A stretch of 64,000 bases of DNA from Anadara kagoshimensis (Eukaryota; Mollusca; Bivalvia; Arcoida; Arcidae), in the NCBI GenBank assembly GCA_021292105.1, contig CM037872.1, positions 14,472,791 to 14,536,790 on the forward strand, written 5' to 3'. The notes under the pieces are model-generated. The model was given only the letters and a program-made list of their open reading frames with translations. It was not told the DNA's origin and made no database searches. Shown here in pieces: positions 1-12,000 of the stretch. Within the stretch, counting starts at the first letter, position 1; each line of letters begins with the position of its first letter. Both the position numbers and the translations under genes were made by a program.

Positions 1-37
1 AGCCTTGGAATTGTTATGTTTCCTTCTAAATATCCTG
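1..37 (+). CDS. TRRAP: TRRAP, probable end of the exon upstream of e1
   Basis: A strong donor (CTG|GTAAGT) follows position 37, and no stop occurs in the phase that would join e1 in phase 0 (reading ALELLCFLLNIL, a hydrophobic helix as expected in the solenoid). Another open frame reads SLGIVMFPSKYP but would not be in phase with e1. Only 37 bases are visible, so this rests on the donor and the phase. Confidence 0.5.
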
Positions 38-3000
38 GTAAGTTTGTGTGGCAGTGTTAGTTACTTGTATCAATATACATTTTTCATTTATCCTTGGTAA
101 ACCCTTTTAAACATTTTCTTTCCTTTGTGTTAAGTCCTTCATTTTTAGATACAATTTTCTTATGGCATGTTTCAGTTAACATCTTCCATTTAATTTAAAT
201 ATTGATTTCCCTATGCATTCGATGCAACTGTTATAACTGTCATACAACAGCTCTTTCAACCAGTGTGAGTGTATTAGTTTGGTAGCTTGAAATAAATCTG
301 TTAAATAAATTTATTAAATATTTCAGAAAAAAGAGACAATATTAGCCAGTTTCAAGCCCCTACAGCGAGGGATAGCTGCGTGTATGACATGTCCTAACAA
401 CAAGGTGATCAGGGGAGTTCATAGCTTGTTGTCACGTTTAATGAGCTTTTTCCCCACTGAGCCAGTAACATCAAATGTAGCATCAAAATACGAAGAGCTA
501 GAATGTCTGTATGCCTGTGTCAGTAAAGTGGTGTATGAAGGACTGACAAATTATGAAAAGTAAGTTTGATAAAGTAGATCATTTTAAAAATAAAACTTTT
601 ATTTGGCATAAATATAGAGGCTTTTTTTCCACATTTTTTTATTTTGCAAAAGTAATTTGTGTAAATTAGGAAAACTTTCATGTAAATTGACAGTGTAACA
701 AGACATAACAAATACTGACTCGCTAATTCTCAATATTTGTATGATCCACTTCCATTTGCACCAATATAATCCATCTGCGTAAAAAAAAAGATGAAAATAT
801 AACTTCAAGTGTAACTTCTGGAGAAAATTGCCCCTCATTAAGAAAATTAACTGACATAAATGATTTTTAAATGACTGTGTTTCATATTGCAATTTGTTCT
901 TAATACAGAGTAGGTGTGAAAATGTATGAGTTACATTAATTGCTATTGTCTAATTTCTATTATTTAGAGCGACCACAGGGTCACCATCACACCTGTTCAG
1001 TACCTTGATGATTCTGAAGGCAGCATGTATGCATAATCAGTGTTATATAGACAGACTGATTACCACATTCATGAAGGTACTACATAAAATGGCAAGAGAG
1101 CACCTCACTCCCACCGCTCCTGAAGCTAGTCCTGGTAAGTTACATGTTTTTGTAATTTAGAATGTCTGATTTATTTGACTCATATTTAGCACTGCTTTGA
1201 TATTGTGCCATTCTCATTCTCTTTCATAATCTGTTAAAAGAAATAAATACAATGACATTTCTTAATTATAAAATATACCAGATATGTCTTAGTTGTAGCA
1301 GGGTCTCAGAGGCAGAGTGCATGTTGTCTACTCACCGCCTTGGTAGCAGGGTCTCTGAGGCAGAGTGCATGTTGTCTACTCACCGCCTTGGTAGCAGGGT
1401 CTCAGAGGCAGAGTGCATGTTGTCTACTCACCGCCTTGGTTGTAGCAGGGTCTCAGAGGCAGAGTGCATGTTGTCTACTCACCGCCTTGGTAGCAGGGTC
1501 TCAGAGGCAGAGTGCATGTTGTCTACTCACCGCCTTGGTTGTAGCAGGGTCTCAGAGGCAGAGTGCATGTTGTCTACTCACCGCCTTGGTTGTAGCAGGG
1601 TCTCAGAGGCAGAGTGCATGTTGTCTACTCGCCGCCTTAGTTGTAGCAGGGTCTCAGAGGCAGAGTGCATGTTGTCTACTCACCGCCTTGGTTGAAATTC
1701 CACTTGGGACAGATCCTAGTGATAAAAAGTTTGTCAGTTTGCTTGCTAAAGGTCAGAGGTTTCTCTAATCACTCTGGTTTCCTCCGCCATCCTTGAAATG
1801 ACCACCTTTATATTAGTGAAAAACACAGTTACCTTACTTCTAGTTGTAGCCTTATGTTTGAATGTTTTAATTTGCAGTGGCTAGTGAGCTGTTAATTTTA
1901 AGTTTGGATTTGGTGAAGAATAGAGTTGGTGTTATGAGTATAGAAATGAGGAAGAGTTTCATTGGACAGATTTTAGTGGGATTAATTGAGAAAACTACAG
2001 ATCCTAAAGTGATGAAAGCTATCACTAAAATGGTAGAGGATTGGGTAAAAACCAAGGTTAATTACTTTACTATTTTACAGAACAACATGTCAGATAGCTC
2101 CAATATCTAGATAAGCATTAGCTTTTTTGTGAACTTGATTTACGATTAAAAAATAAGTACCGAATTGTGTTATGGAAAATTATGTTACAGTATATTGTCA
2201 TGTGACTGTAAAATCAAATAACTAAATCATAAATAACATCTGGAAAACGCTGCATTATCATTGGTTAAAACATTGTTTGGTTACTCAAATAAATAACTAA
2301 ATATTGCTTTATTGATACATTAAATTGACAGGTAACCTTCACAAAGTTTTAGATAATCTTGTATTTGTTTACAGACAGCCATCGCTATTAACCAATCACC
2401 AGTCATCAGAGAGAAAGCTATCTTATTGGTTAAGTTAATGCAGCATGTAGAGAAACGCTTCAGTGAAGAACAGGAACTTAATACTCAGTTCTTAGATCTG
2501 GTCAACTACATTTACAGGTAATACTCAGCTCTCAGATCTGGTCAACTACATTTACAGGTAATACTCAGCTCTCAGATCTGGTCAACTACATTTACAGGTA
2601 ATACTCAGCTCTTAGATGTGGTCAACTACATTTACAGGTAATACTCAGCTCTTAGATCTGGTCAACTACATTTACAGGTAATACTCAGTTCTTAGATCTG
2701 GTCAACTACATTTACAGGTAATACTCAGCTCTCAGATCTGGTCAACTACATTTACAGGTAATACTCAGTTCTTAGATCTGGTCAACTACATTTACAGGTA
2801 ATACTCAGCTCTTAGATCTGGTCAACTACATTTACAGGTAATACTCAGTTCTTAGATCTGGTCAACTACATTTACAGGTAATACTCAGTTCTTAGATCTG
2901 GTCAACTACATTAAATTGACACAACAGTAGGTTGATTAAGCAGTATCAGTGATTAAGCTTTTATATTATGAGTTGGGACTTAATCAGATTAAAACATACA

Positions 3001-6000
3001 TGCATGTACTTCGTTGTTTTATTGTTTCAGAGATGAGAGCCTCTGTGGGACTGAATTAACATCTAAGTTAGAACCAGCATTCTTGGCCGGTCTTAGATAC
3101 TCACAACCAAATATCAGGCAGAAATTTGTGGAGGTAAGATTTTGAATCCTGTAAAGAGGATTATTTTCCCTGGGTGAAAATTTCACTATTTCTGAAATTT
3201 GGCATTTCATGTGTGTGTAATTTTTGTGTAACTGATAAAAGTGGATCTATATTCTATATATTATGATATATTAACCAGTAGACATTTTTGCAGTAATTTC
3301 TTTTGTGTAAAATAAGTGAAAATTTTACCCATGCAAAAAATTCCCCCATTACCAGTACATTGTATCCTTTTTGATAGTCTTAAGAACTTAACTTTGATTT
3401 CGAATTTTCAGCATTCTGATGTAATGAAAGATTAAAATGTTAGGACCAAATATCAAGTTAGGTTAGTCATCCTTAGTATTTGAGGATCTCTGGTTTTGAA
3501 TGTTTTAGTGGACAACTCAAATAGTATTTTATAAATAAGAAAATTATGTTAATAACGATGTCAAGAGATGTTTCTTTGATTAAAGTTTAACTGTATGTTA
3601 ATTCTTAAGTCAAATGTTTCAAGGGAAATAGATTTATACAGTTAAACCTCATTTCATAACCATCATTTGCTCAGTCAAATTTTGGCTTCATAAAGAGTTT
3701 AGTGATAAATAGAGAAAGGCTTATAAAGAAAAACATGGGAGAATTGAATTTTAGGACTTAAAAATACTGTGGTGATAAGCAAGGTAGCATTATAATTATA
3801 TTATTTATTTTACAGGTATTTGAGAATAGTATACCCCGGCGGATATTTGAACGTCTGCTGTACATTACATGTTCACAGAATTGGGAAGCTATGGGAAGTC
3901 ATTTCTGGATTAAACAATGTGTGGAGGTATATTAAGATTAGAAATTTCAAAACAAGTTATAAGAAATAAATCATGGAGATGGATGGATTTCTCGCACATT
4001 TCTTTGGTTGACCTTATGTTTTCATAGAATTCATTAAATGTTAGCATTGAGAATAGTGTAATCTATCTATATAGGCTATCCTTTATGAGCTGTTTAATTA
4101 AAAATGACATAATTGAAAAAGTAACAAATCAAGACTATTCAAATTATTCAATTTGGTAATTGTTAGCAGGTTGACTTCAATATCACTTTAAAGTGTGTAA
4201 ACTCTTCAAATTTTAATCAACTCTTCACATTTTAATCGACTCCAAAACTACTAAGCCAAAATTGGATGTGATTTGGCAGTAATGATGTCTAGGTGAAGGG
4301 CTTTCAGATTTGCACAAATGAAGGGGTTACATGTATGTCCCCTTGGGGCCCCATAAAGGGGGAATTTGTGAAAAATCTTTAAAAATCAACTCCTCTAACA
4401 TACAAAAGCAATAGCTTAGATATTTCATGTAAAACATACTTAGGGGACCTAGTTTTATACATTGTATTTGCACAAATCCAAGCTGTAGGGTTGTTAAAAT
4501 TAGTGTATTTGTCAATATATCTTGAAAACTATTAACTTTTTGTATAGGTATGTATATTAGAATATTGTAGGTAATGGCACAACAATTATTGTGATATATG
4601 AATAAAGGTCATAGCGCATTATGATTGGTTTGTCATGCAAAGGTTTGGCATTGATATTGACAATGAACACATTTCAAAACAGTTTGTTATATTTTCATTA
4701 AAAATTTTTTTTTACTGGAATTCAATTTTGAGGGTTAATTTGTGTTCAATTTTAGGATTATATTTTTGAGCGTTTCGACTACGAAATTGAACATGCAAAA
4801 CTGTAGTCACAGTCTGTTAACTGTTATACTATATGAGATAGTTGTGTGTTACCTCACTAAACAAGTATGTCTCAAATATCGTCTTTGATTCAGTGCACAT
4901 CCAATTGTCAGACACAAAGACATGTTTGATGATCTTGAAAAAAATGCAACATGCATTGGAGGAACTATTTTATTAGGTGAGAAAAGTTTTCGATTTACAC
5001 ACGGAAACTTCCGATAGGCTTTGTGAAGTTGAAAAACAACTTGGTTATCAAACACAAAGGCATTCAATACCTGAAGAAATAAACAATCTGGGAACATGAA
5101 AGCAGTCATGTTGTTTACCAGGTTATAGTTATGGGATGTGTATTGCCATCATGTATTCATACATGGAGTGATGTGACCAATGGCATTTTTAGCCAATATG
5201 AATGCCACTGCTCTCAAACTGAGGATAATAGGGGATTAACAGTGCAAATGAAAAAACCTTAGTTTGGAGAATAAAAAATTGTTACAGGTACTCTTTAACA
5301 TATGTAGATATTAAATCAATACTTGGTTTATAAGTCTAGCATCATGAGCTACATATCAAGTTTGAGTTTCATTCTGGTTCAGTGGCTTTTGATGAAACTA
5401 TTGGTGTTGACTTAGAAAATTCATTTTGTATGTGAATCTTGCATTATATAGAATATGGAATTACAACTCGACTTGTGCATCCTGGTGCCTATTGATTTTT
5501 AACAATATTTCTGATGGTTTGCAACTTTATGGATATAAACTTTATTTCCAATTATTGCTATTGTCATAATCATTCCAGCTCTTGATGTCAGTAGCAGTAA
5601 ACGGTCACTCCATACAGAGTACATCGTCCATGAATTTGTTACCGTCTGCCAGTGGTATTGTGAATTTAGCTGATAGTCAAGATCGTGTTGCTTTTGCAAC
5701 TGTGATGAAAATGAAAGAAGAACCGATGGATGTAGAATCTCTAGACTCTAACAAGGAAGAGGTTAGTAAACATTAATTAAGGATTGACATTTGTTTGTTT
5801 TTATTGTTGATCAACATATGAATTGTTCAGGGAGGCTGAGACAAATCAATCATTAACTACTTCATACGTAATCAATAACTAATTTATATCTTATATTTAC
5901 AAGCATGCAAGTTTTTGTAAGAATTCCAGATTGAACAGAAGCCATCAAATTAGTACATTATATCAGTTGACATTAGTTTCAGGAGTTTGCACATTATTAC

Positions 6001-9000
6001 TTAATTGTCACATGTCCTTGTATAACTATTTACACTTCAACAGTTAATAACAAAATAATGCCAGATGTAGAAAAGAGGTTTATATAGAGAGTGATACTTT
6101 ACTTAGTCAGCATAATAATAGAGTCAGCATACAAGGAAATCATACTTGCCTCTTATTCTTACACCTTCTGTAATTCAAAGTGTTTAAAATAATTGATCTA
6201 CAAATTACTTGAACTTGCAATTCATGTAGGGCAGTAAGGCAGATCGTTAGTTGTAAGTGATTTGTTTTTCAATTTTAGGAAGAAATAGATATGGAACTTA
6301 GCGGTGTGTCCTCTGATGAGAATATTCCTAAAGAACCACCCAAAAAAGACAGTCAGGAACCTAAACAAAACTTGAGTACATTATTACAGAGGCAGGCAAA
6401 GTTCTTAGATGGTTGTCGGGAAGTCAGGGTAAGACAGGCAAAGTTCTTAGATTGTTGTAGGGAAGTTAGGGTAAGACAGGCAAAGTTCTTAGATGGTTGT
6501 TGGGAAGTCAGGGTAAGGCAGGCAAAGTTCTTAGATGGTTGTTGGGAAGTCATGGTAAGGCAGGCAAAGTTCTTAGATGGTTGTCGGGAAGTCAGGGTAG
6601 GGCAGGCAAAGTTCTTATATGGTTGTCTGGATGTCAGGGTAGGGCAGGCAAAGTTCTTAGATGGTTGTCTGGAAGTCAGGGTAAGACAGGCAAAGTTCTT
6701 AGATGGTTGTCTGGAAGTCTGGGTAAAGCAGGCAAAGTTCTTAGATGGTTGTCGGGAATTCAGGGTAAGGCAGGCAAAGTTCTTAGATGGTTGTCGGGAT
6801 GTCAGGGTAAGACAGACAAAGTTCTTAGATGGTTGTCGGGAAGTCAGGGTAAGACAGACAAAGTTCTTAGATGGTTGTCGGGATGTCAGGGTAAGACAGA
6901 CAAAGTTCTTAGATGGTTGTCGGGAAGTCAGGGTAAGACAGACAAAGTTCTTAGATGGTTGTTGGGAAGTTAGGGTAATAAAACTGTCTTGTTTGTTAGG
7001 AACATAGGAAATAAAAATTCCAATTCTGATATGTTATGATTATGTATATTACATTAAGTCAATTAACAAGAAGTCAATGGATCATGGATATCACATGGAA
7101 ATACATATTGACCTCTAGTCTAAATTAAACTTCAATCAAACTTTAACATAATGTTTAACAACCTGTGGTAGGATGTCATTTATCAATTATTTCACTGACT
7201 ATCTGTTAAGATAAGTCTTGTGACAACAATTTATAAAAAATTGACACTCAATATCAGTGAGCTTTGTAAACTCAATTATTTAAATCCTTTTTAACATTTT
7301 AAAGAACTATGCTAAAATTGCTTTATTGAATATCTCAAAAAATACATCTGAATTAGCATTTTCTCAAAATCTGGACTTTTTCGAAACAAAATTTTGCCAA
7401 AAGCTGACAGTGTCCATAAGAATTTATCACCATACCTTTAGATTAAAATGATAATGTTTACGTGTTATCTAGTTATTACCTACAACATAATGTCTTAAAT
7501 TGTCCTATATGTGTCATTAAAACAAAACAATTTATTGAAATATTCAAACTTTCATATGGATACACAATATATTGGGTTTTTTTTCAGACTGTATCGTATC
7601 TGAGCTCCTTGTCACAGTTATGTCACAGTAACACAGATCTAACACATATTGTATGGGTAGACTTATATCCTCGTATCTGGAAGGTACTCTCAGAAAAACA
7701 GCAACAGGTATGAATAATAACACATGCACGCATGTACACAAATGCACACACACACATTTGGCCACCAATACCCCACCTACATGCATATATAAAGACCACC
7801 TTTCATTAAAGCCTGTGTTTTCTGCCAAATTAATTTTCAGCACAATGTTGGCAGTGCCAAATTGAAGTTAACAATGCGAAATGATATGACGTCAAACGCG
7901 TTTGTAGTCATATGACGTCATTAGTTAATTGTAGATTATAATCTCAATAGTCAACCTTTTGCATTTTTATAATTTTACAAAAAGATTATAAGTATATCTT
8001 CGTCTTTTATCTAAGAGTTGTCAATTTCATTAAAAAGGCAATATGTGTCCGTATGGCAGGCTGACCGTAGAGGACACATATGTCCGTGTGGCAGCAAGAG
8101 GGTTAAGGTCCATTTGGTTCAAATTTTAACTTAAAAGAATGTGTATATAAAAACTACCTGTCTATAAATCCTATGTATCTTTGGTCCCATGGATGATGTA
8201 TATATATGTACAGGTTTTACTGTATTTGGGTATTATAATGTCAATGATCAATTTCTGACAATATGATAAAAAGCAATGGATGTCAATGAACATTAACTTT
8301 TCAGACAAAATTTAAAAGCACTATTCAATTTTACATATTTTTATATGGTTTTGTATATTTAGATGCTCGGTGGAGAGTTGATACCATTCATGTGTAGTGG
8401 TAGTCATGTCATACAGAAGGATTGTCATCCCAGCTCTATACACACTTTTCTAGAAGGTTTATCACATTGTTTTGTATATTTAGATGCTCGGTGGAGAGTT
8501 GATACCATTCATGTGTAGTGGTAGTCATGTCATACAGAAGGATTGTCATCCCAGTTCTATACACACTTTTCTAGAAGGTTTATCACATTGTTTTGTATAT
8601 TTAGATGCTCGGTGGAGAGTTGATACCATTCATGTGTAGTGGTAGTCATGTCATACAGAAGGATTGTCATCCCAGTTCTATACACACTTTTCTAGAAGGT
8701 TTATCACATTGTTTTGTATATTTAGATGCTCGGTGGAGAGTTGATACCATTCATGTGTAGTGGTAGTCATGTCATACAGAAGGATTGTCATCCCAGTTCT
8801 ATACACACTTTTCTAGAAGGTTTATCACATTGTTTTGTATATTTAGATGCTCGGTGGAGAGTGGATACCATTCATGTGTAGTGGTAGTCATGTCATACAG
8901 AAGGATTGTCATCCCAGTTCTATACACACTTTTCTAGAAGGTTTATCACATTGTTTTGTATATTTAGATGCTCGGTGGAGAGTTGATACCATTCATGTGT

Positions 9001-12000
9001 AGTGGTAGTCATGTCATACAGAAGGATTGTCATCCCAGTTCTATACACACTTTTCTAGAAGGTTTATCACATTGTTTTGTATATTTAGATGCTCGGTGGA
9101 GAGTGGATACCATTCATGTGTAGTGGTAGTCATGTCATACAGAAGGATTGTCATCCCAGTTCTATACACACTTTTCTAGAAGGTTTATCACATTGTTTTG
9201 TATATTTAGATGCTCGGTGGAGAGTGGATACCATTCATGTGTAGTGGTAGTCATGTCATACAGAAGGATTGTCATCCCAGTTCTATACACACTTTTCTAG
9301 AAGGTTTATCACATTGTTTTGTATATTTAGATGCTCGGTGGAGAGTTGATACCATTCATGTGTAGTGGTAGTCATGTCATACAGAAGGATTGTCATCCCA
9401 GCTCTATACACACTTTTCTAGAAGGTTTATCACATTGTTTTGTATATTTAGATGCTCGGTGGAGAGTTGATACCATTCATGTGTAGTGGTAGTCATGTCA
9501 TACAGAAGGATTGTCATCCCAGTTCTATACACACTTTTCTAGAAGGTTTATCACATTGTTTTGTATATTTAGATGCTCGGTGGAGAGTGGATACCATTCA
9601 TGTGTAGTGGTAGTCATGTCATACAGAAGGATTGTCATCCCAGTTCTATACACACTTTTCTAGAAGGTTTATCACATTGTTTTGTATATTTAGATGCTCG
9701 GTGGAGAGTGGATACCATTCATGTGTAGTGGTAGTCATGTCATACAGAAGGATTGTCATCCCAGTTCTATACACACTTTTCTAGAAGGTTTATCACATTG
9801 TTTTGTATATTTAGATGCTCGGTGGAGAGTTGATACCATTCATGTGTAGTGGTAGTCATGTCATACAGAAGGATTGTCATCCCAGCTCTATACACACTTT
9901 TCTAGAAGGTTTATCACATTGTTTTGTATATTTAGATGCTCGGTGGAGAGTTGATACCATTCATGTGTAGTGGTAGTCATGTCATACAGAAGGATTGTCA
10001 TCCCAGTTCTATACACACTTTTCTAGAAGGTTTATCACACTGTGTTCCTTCCGTACAGATCCGTCCTATTGTATTAAAGGTAAGTAGTTTGATACTTGTA
10101 CAGTACAGACTTGTCTAAAGTTTAACTAAGCTAACTATTAATGCTGTATCGGCAGCTCATCTCACCATCTTGTTACCTATATCTCCACAAATTTTCAGCA
10201 GCTTCTATGTGATTTTCTCTAGCTATTCGGCCACTAACTATCCATCGTTAGACTTTAGACAAGTCTGTACTGTATACCTATAACAGTCCAGTCTTTAATT
10301 CTCTGTCCTTTGACAAAGTTTATCATGTTTGCTTTTAATGTCAAATTTAGAGCCGAAATTATTGATGAAGAATAAAAATTGTACCTCTTATTTAACCCTT
10401 TTAATGCAATGGTATTTTTTCAACAGACCACAATCTGACTGCCATAGCAATTTGAAAGAAATGTCATGACGTGAGACATTGGCTTTTGTGATGTTATAAC
10501 CTTTATGTTCTAATTAGAATTTAGGTGTGCTCTCTATATGAAAACTGTCATCAATATTTTATGTTCTAATTAGAATTTAAGTGTGCTCTCTATATGAAAA
10601 CTGTCATCAATATTTTATGTTCTAATTAGAATTTAGGTGTGCTCTCTATATGAAAACTGTCATCAATATTTTATGTTCTAATTAGAATTTAGGTGTGCCC
10701 TCTATATGAAAACTGTCATCAATATTTTATGTTTTAATTAGAATTTAGGTGTGCCCTCTATATGAAAACTGTCATCAATATTTTACGTTTATGTATTGGA
10801 TCTTTTTGTCTTTTTTCAGTTTTTATATAGACATGTATATATTAGAATATTGAAGGTACATGTATTGGCCTAAAAATCATTTAGATATAGAGATGAAGGT
10901 CATTGATTCAAAGGTCAAGGTCACAGGTTCAAAAAAATACTGAAATGGTTAATTATACCCCCACTTCAAGGAAGAAGGGTAATACTGGTTTATCTTCGTC
11001 CTTTCATCTGTCCAAACATAACAGTTTTCTCAGAAACTACTAAACACAGCCGCTTGAAATTCTGAAGGCAACTTCAGTATGAGGTCCCATACCGCAAGGA
11101 CCTATTTCAAAAGCAGCTCCATATTGCGCCATCGAAAAGGGTCTATTACTACCACTTCCACCACCAGGAACCTTAGTGTATGCAGTGAGCTATTTACAGC
11201 ACATGACTAAATGACCTGCATAGACTAGTTCACCACTTGACCTTCATTGATGGTCATCAAAATGACTTAAAATAACTTCATATATATAATCAGCATGATT
11301 ACTTCTACAAAGTTTGCAAATAGATTTGAACTTGAACTGCATTCAAGGTCATAGTGACTTTATATTAAAAATGCTATAAATGACTTCTCATTAGCCAAAA
11401 GGCTTGTCATCATCAAATTCCAAATCAGAAGACATCCACCACAAAAAAGGCCTTGATTTTGGCTAATGCGCACCAGATGAGCAATGCAGGCCCTTTTTAG
11501 TCTTTTGTTCAGTTGAATATTTCTGTTATAGACAATATTTGATTGGACATCTAGTATATAAGTTTATGTGATATTTTGTATTGTAGTATCTAGGTAAAAC
11601 ACACAACTTATGGCACAGAGCATGTCTACAGTTAGAACAAATGGCGTTTGAAAATAGTCCATCTGCACCTCTGAAGAATCGACCAGGAAGTGAATACGAG
11701 TTTGAACCTGTAACCTCTCCTCAACAGGTTTGTTTATGTCATTAATTAGTATATATAAGTTATGAAAGCTCTTGATATTTTAATCAGAAACAAGACACTT
11801 TTGTCAGTCTTGTACGGTTATTGTTTGGTTGAGATAGATTTGGTTTTCCATGCTAAGGGACTTTTTTGATTGACTTGCTAAGGGATATTTTTATTGTTAT
11901 TTTACAGGAGACATTAGATTCTCTGTGTGAATTATACTCCCTACTTAAAGAGGAAGATATGTGGGCAGGACTGTGGCAGAAAAGATCTAAATACCCAGAA

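Noticed and set aside
1252..1768. Two overlapping plus-strand frames of 142-147 codons (SRVSEAECMLSTHRLG repeats)
   Set aside because: Minisatellite of 48/51 bp inside intron e2-e3; no splice continuity with TRRAP phases.
2481..2910. CRISPR-like appearance of regularly spaced repeats (also 6393-6980, 19614-21782)
   Set aside because: No distinct spacers: the whole unit repeats, and the setting is a spliced eukaryotic gene.
8040..8105. piggyBac-like end (GGCAGCAAGAGGGTTAA)
   Set aside because: No matching inverted end could be found upstream; a single TTAA-bounded end is not enough.
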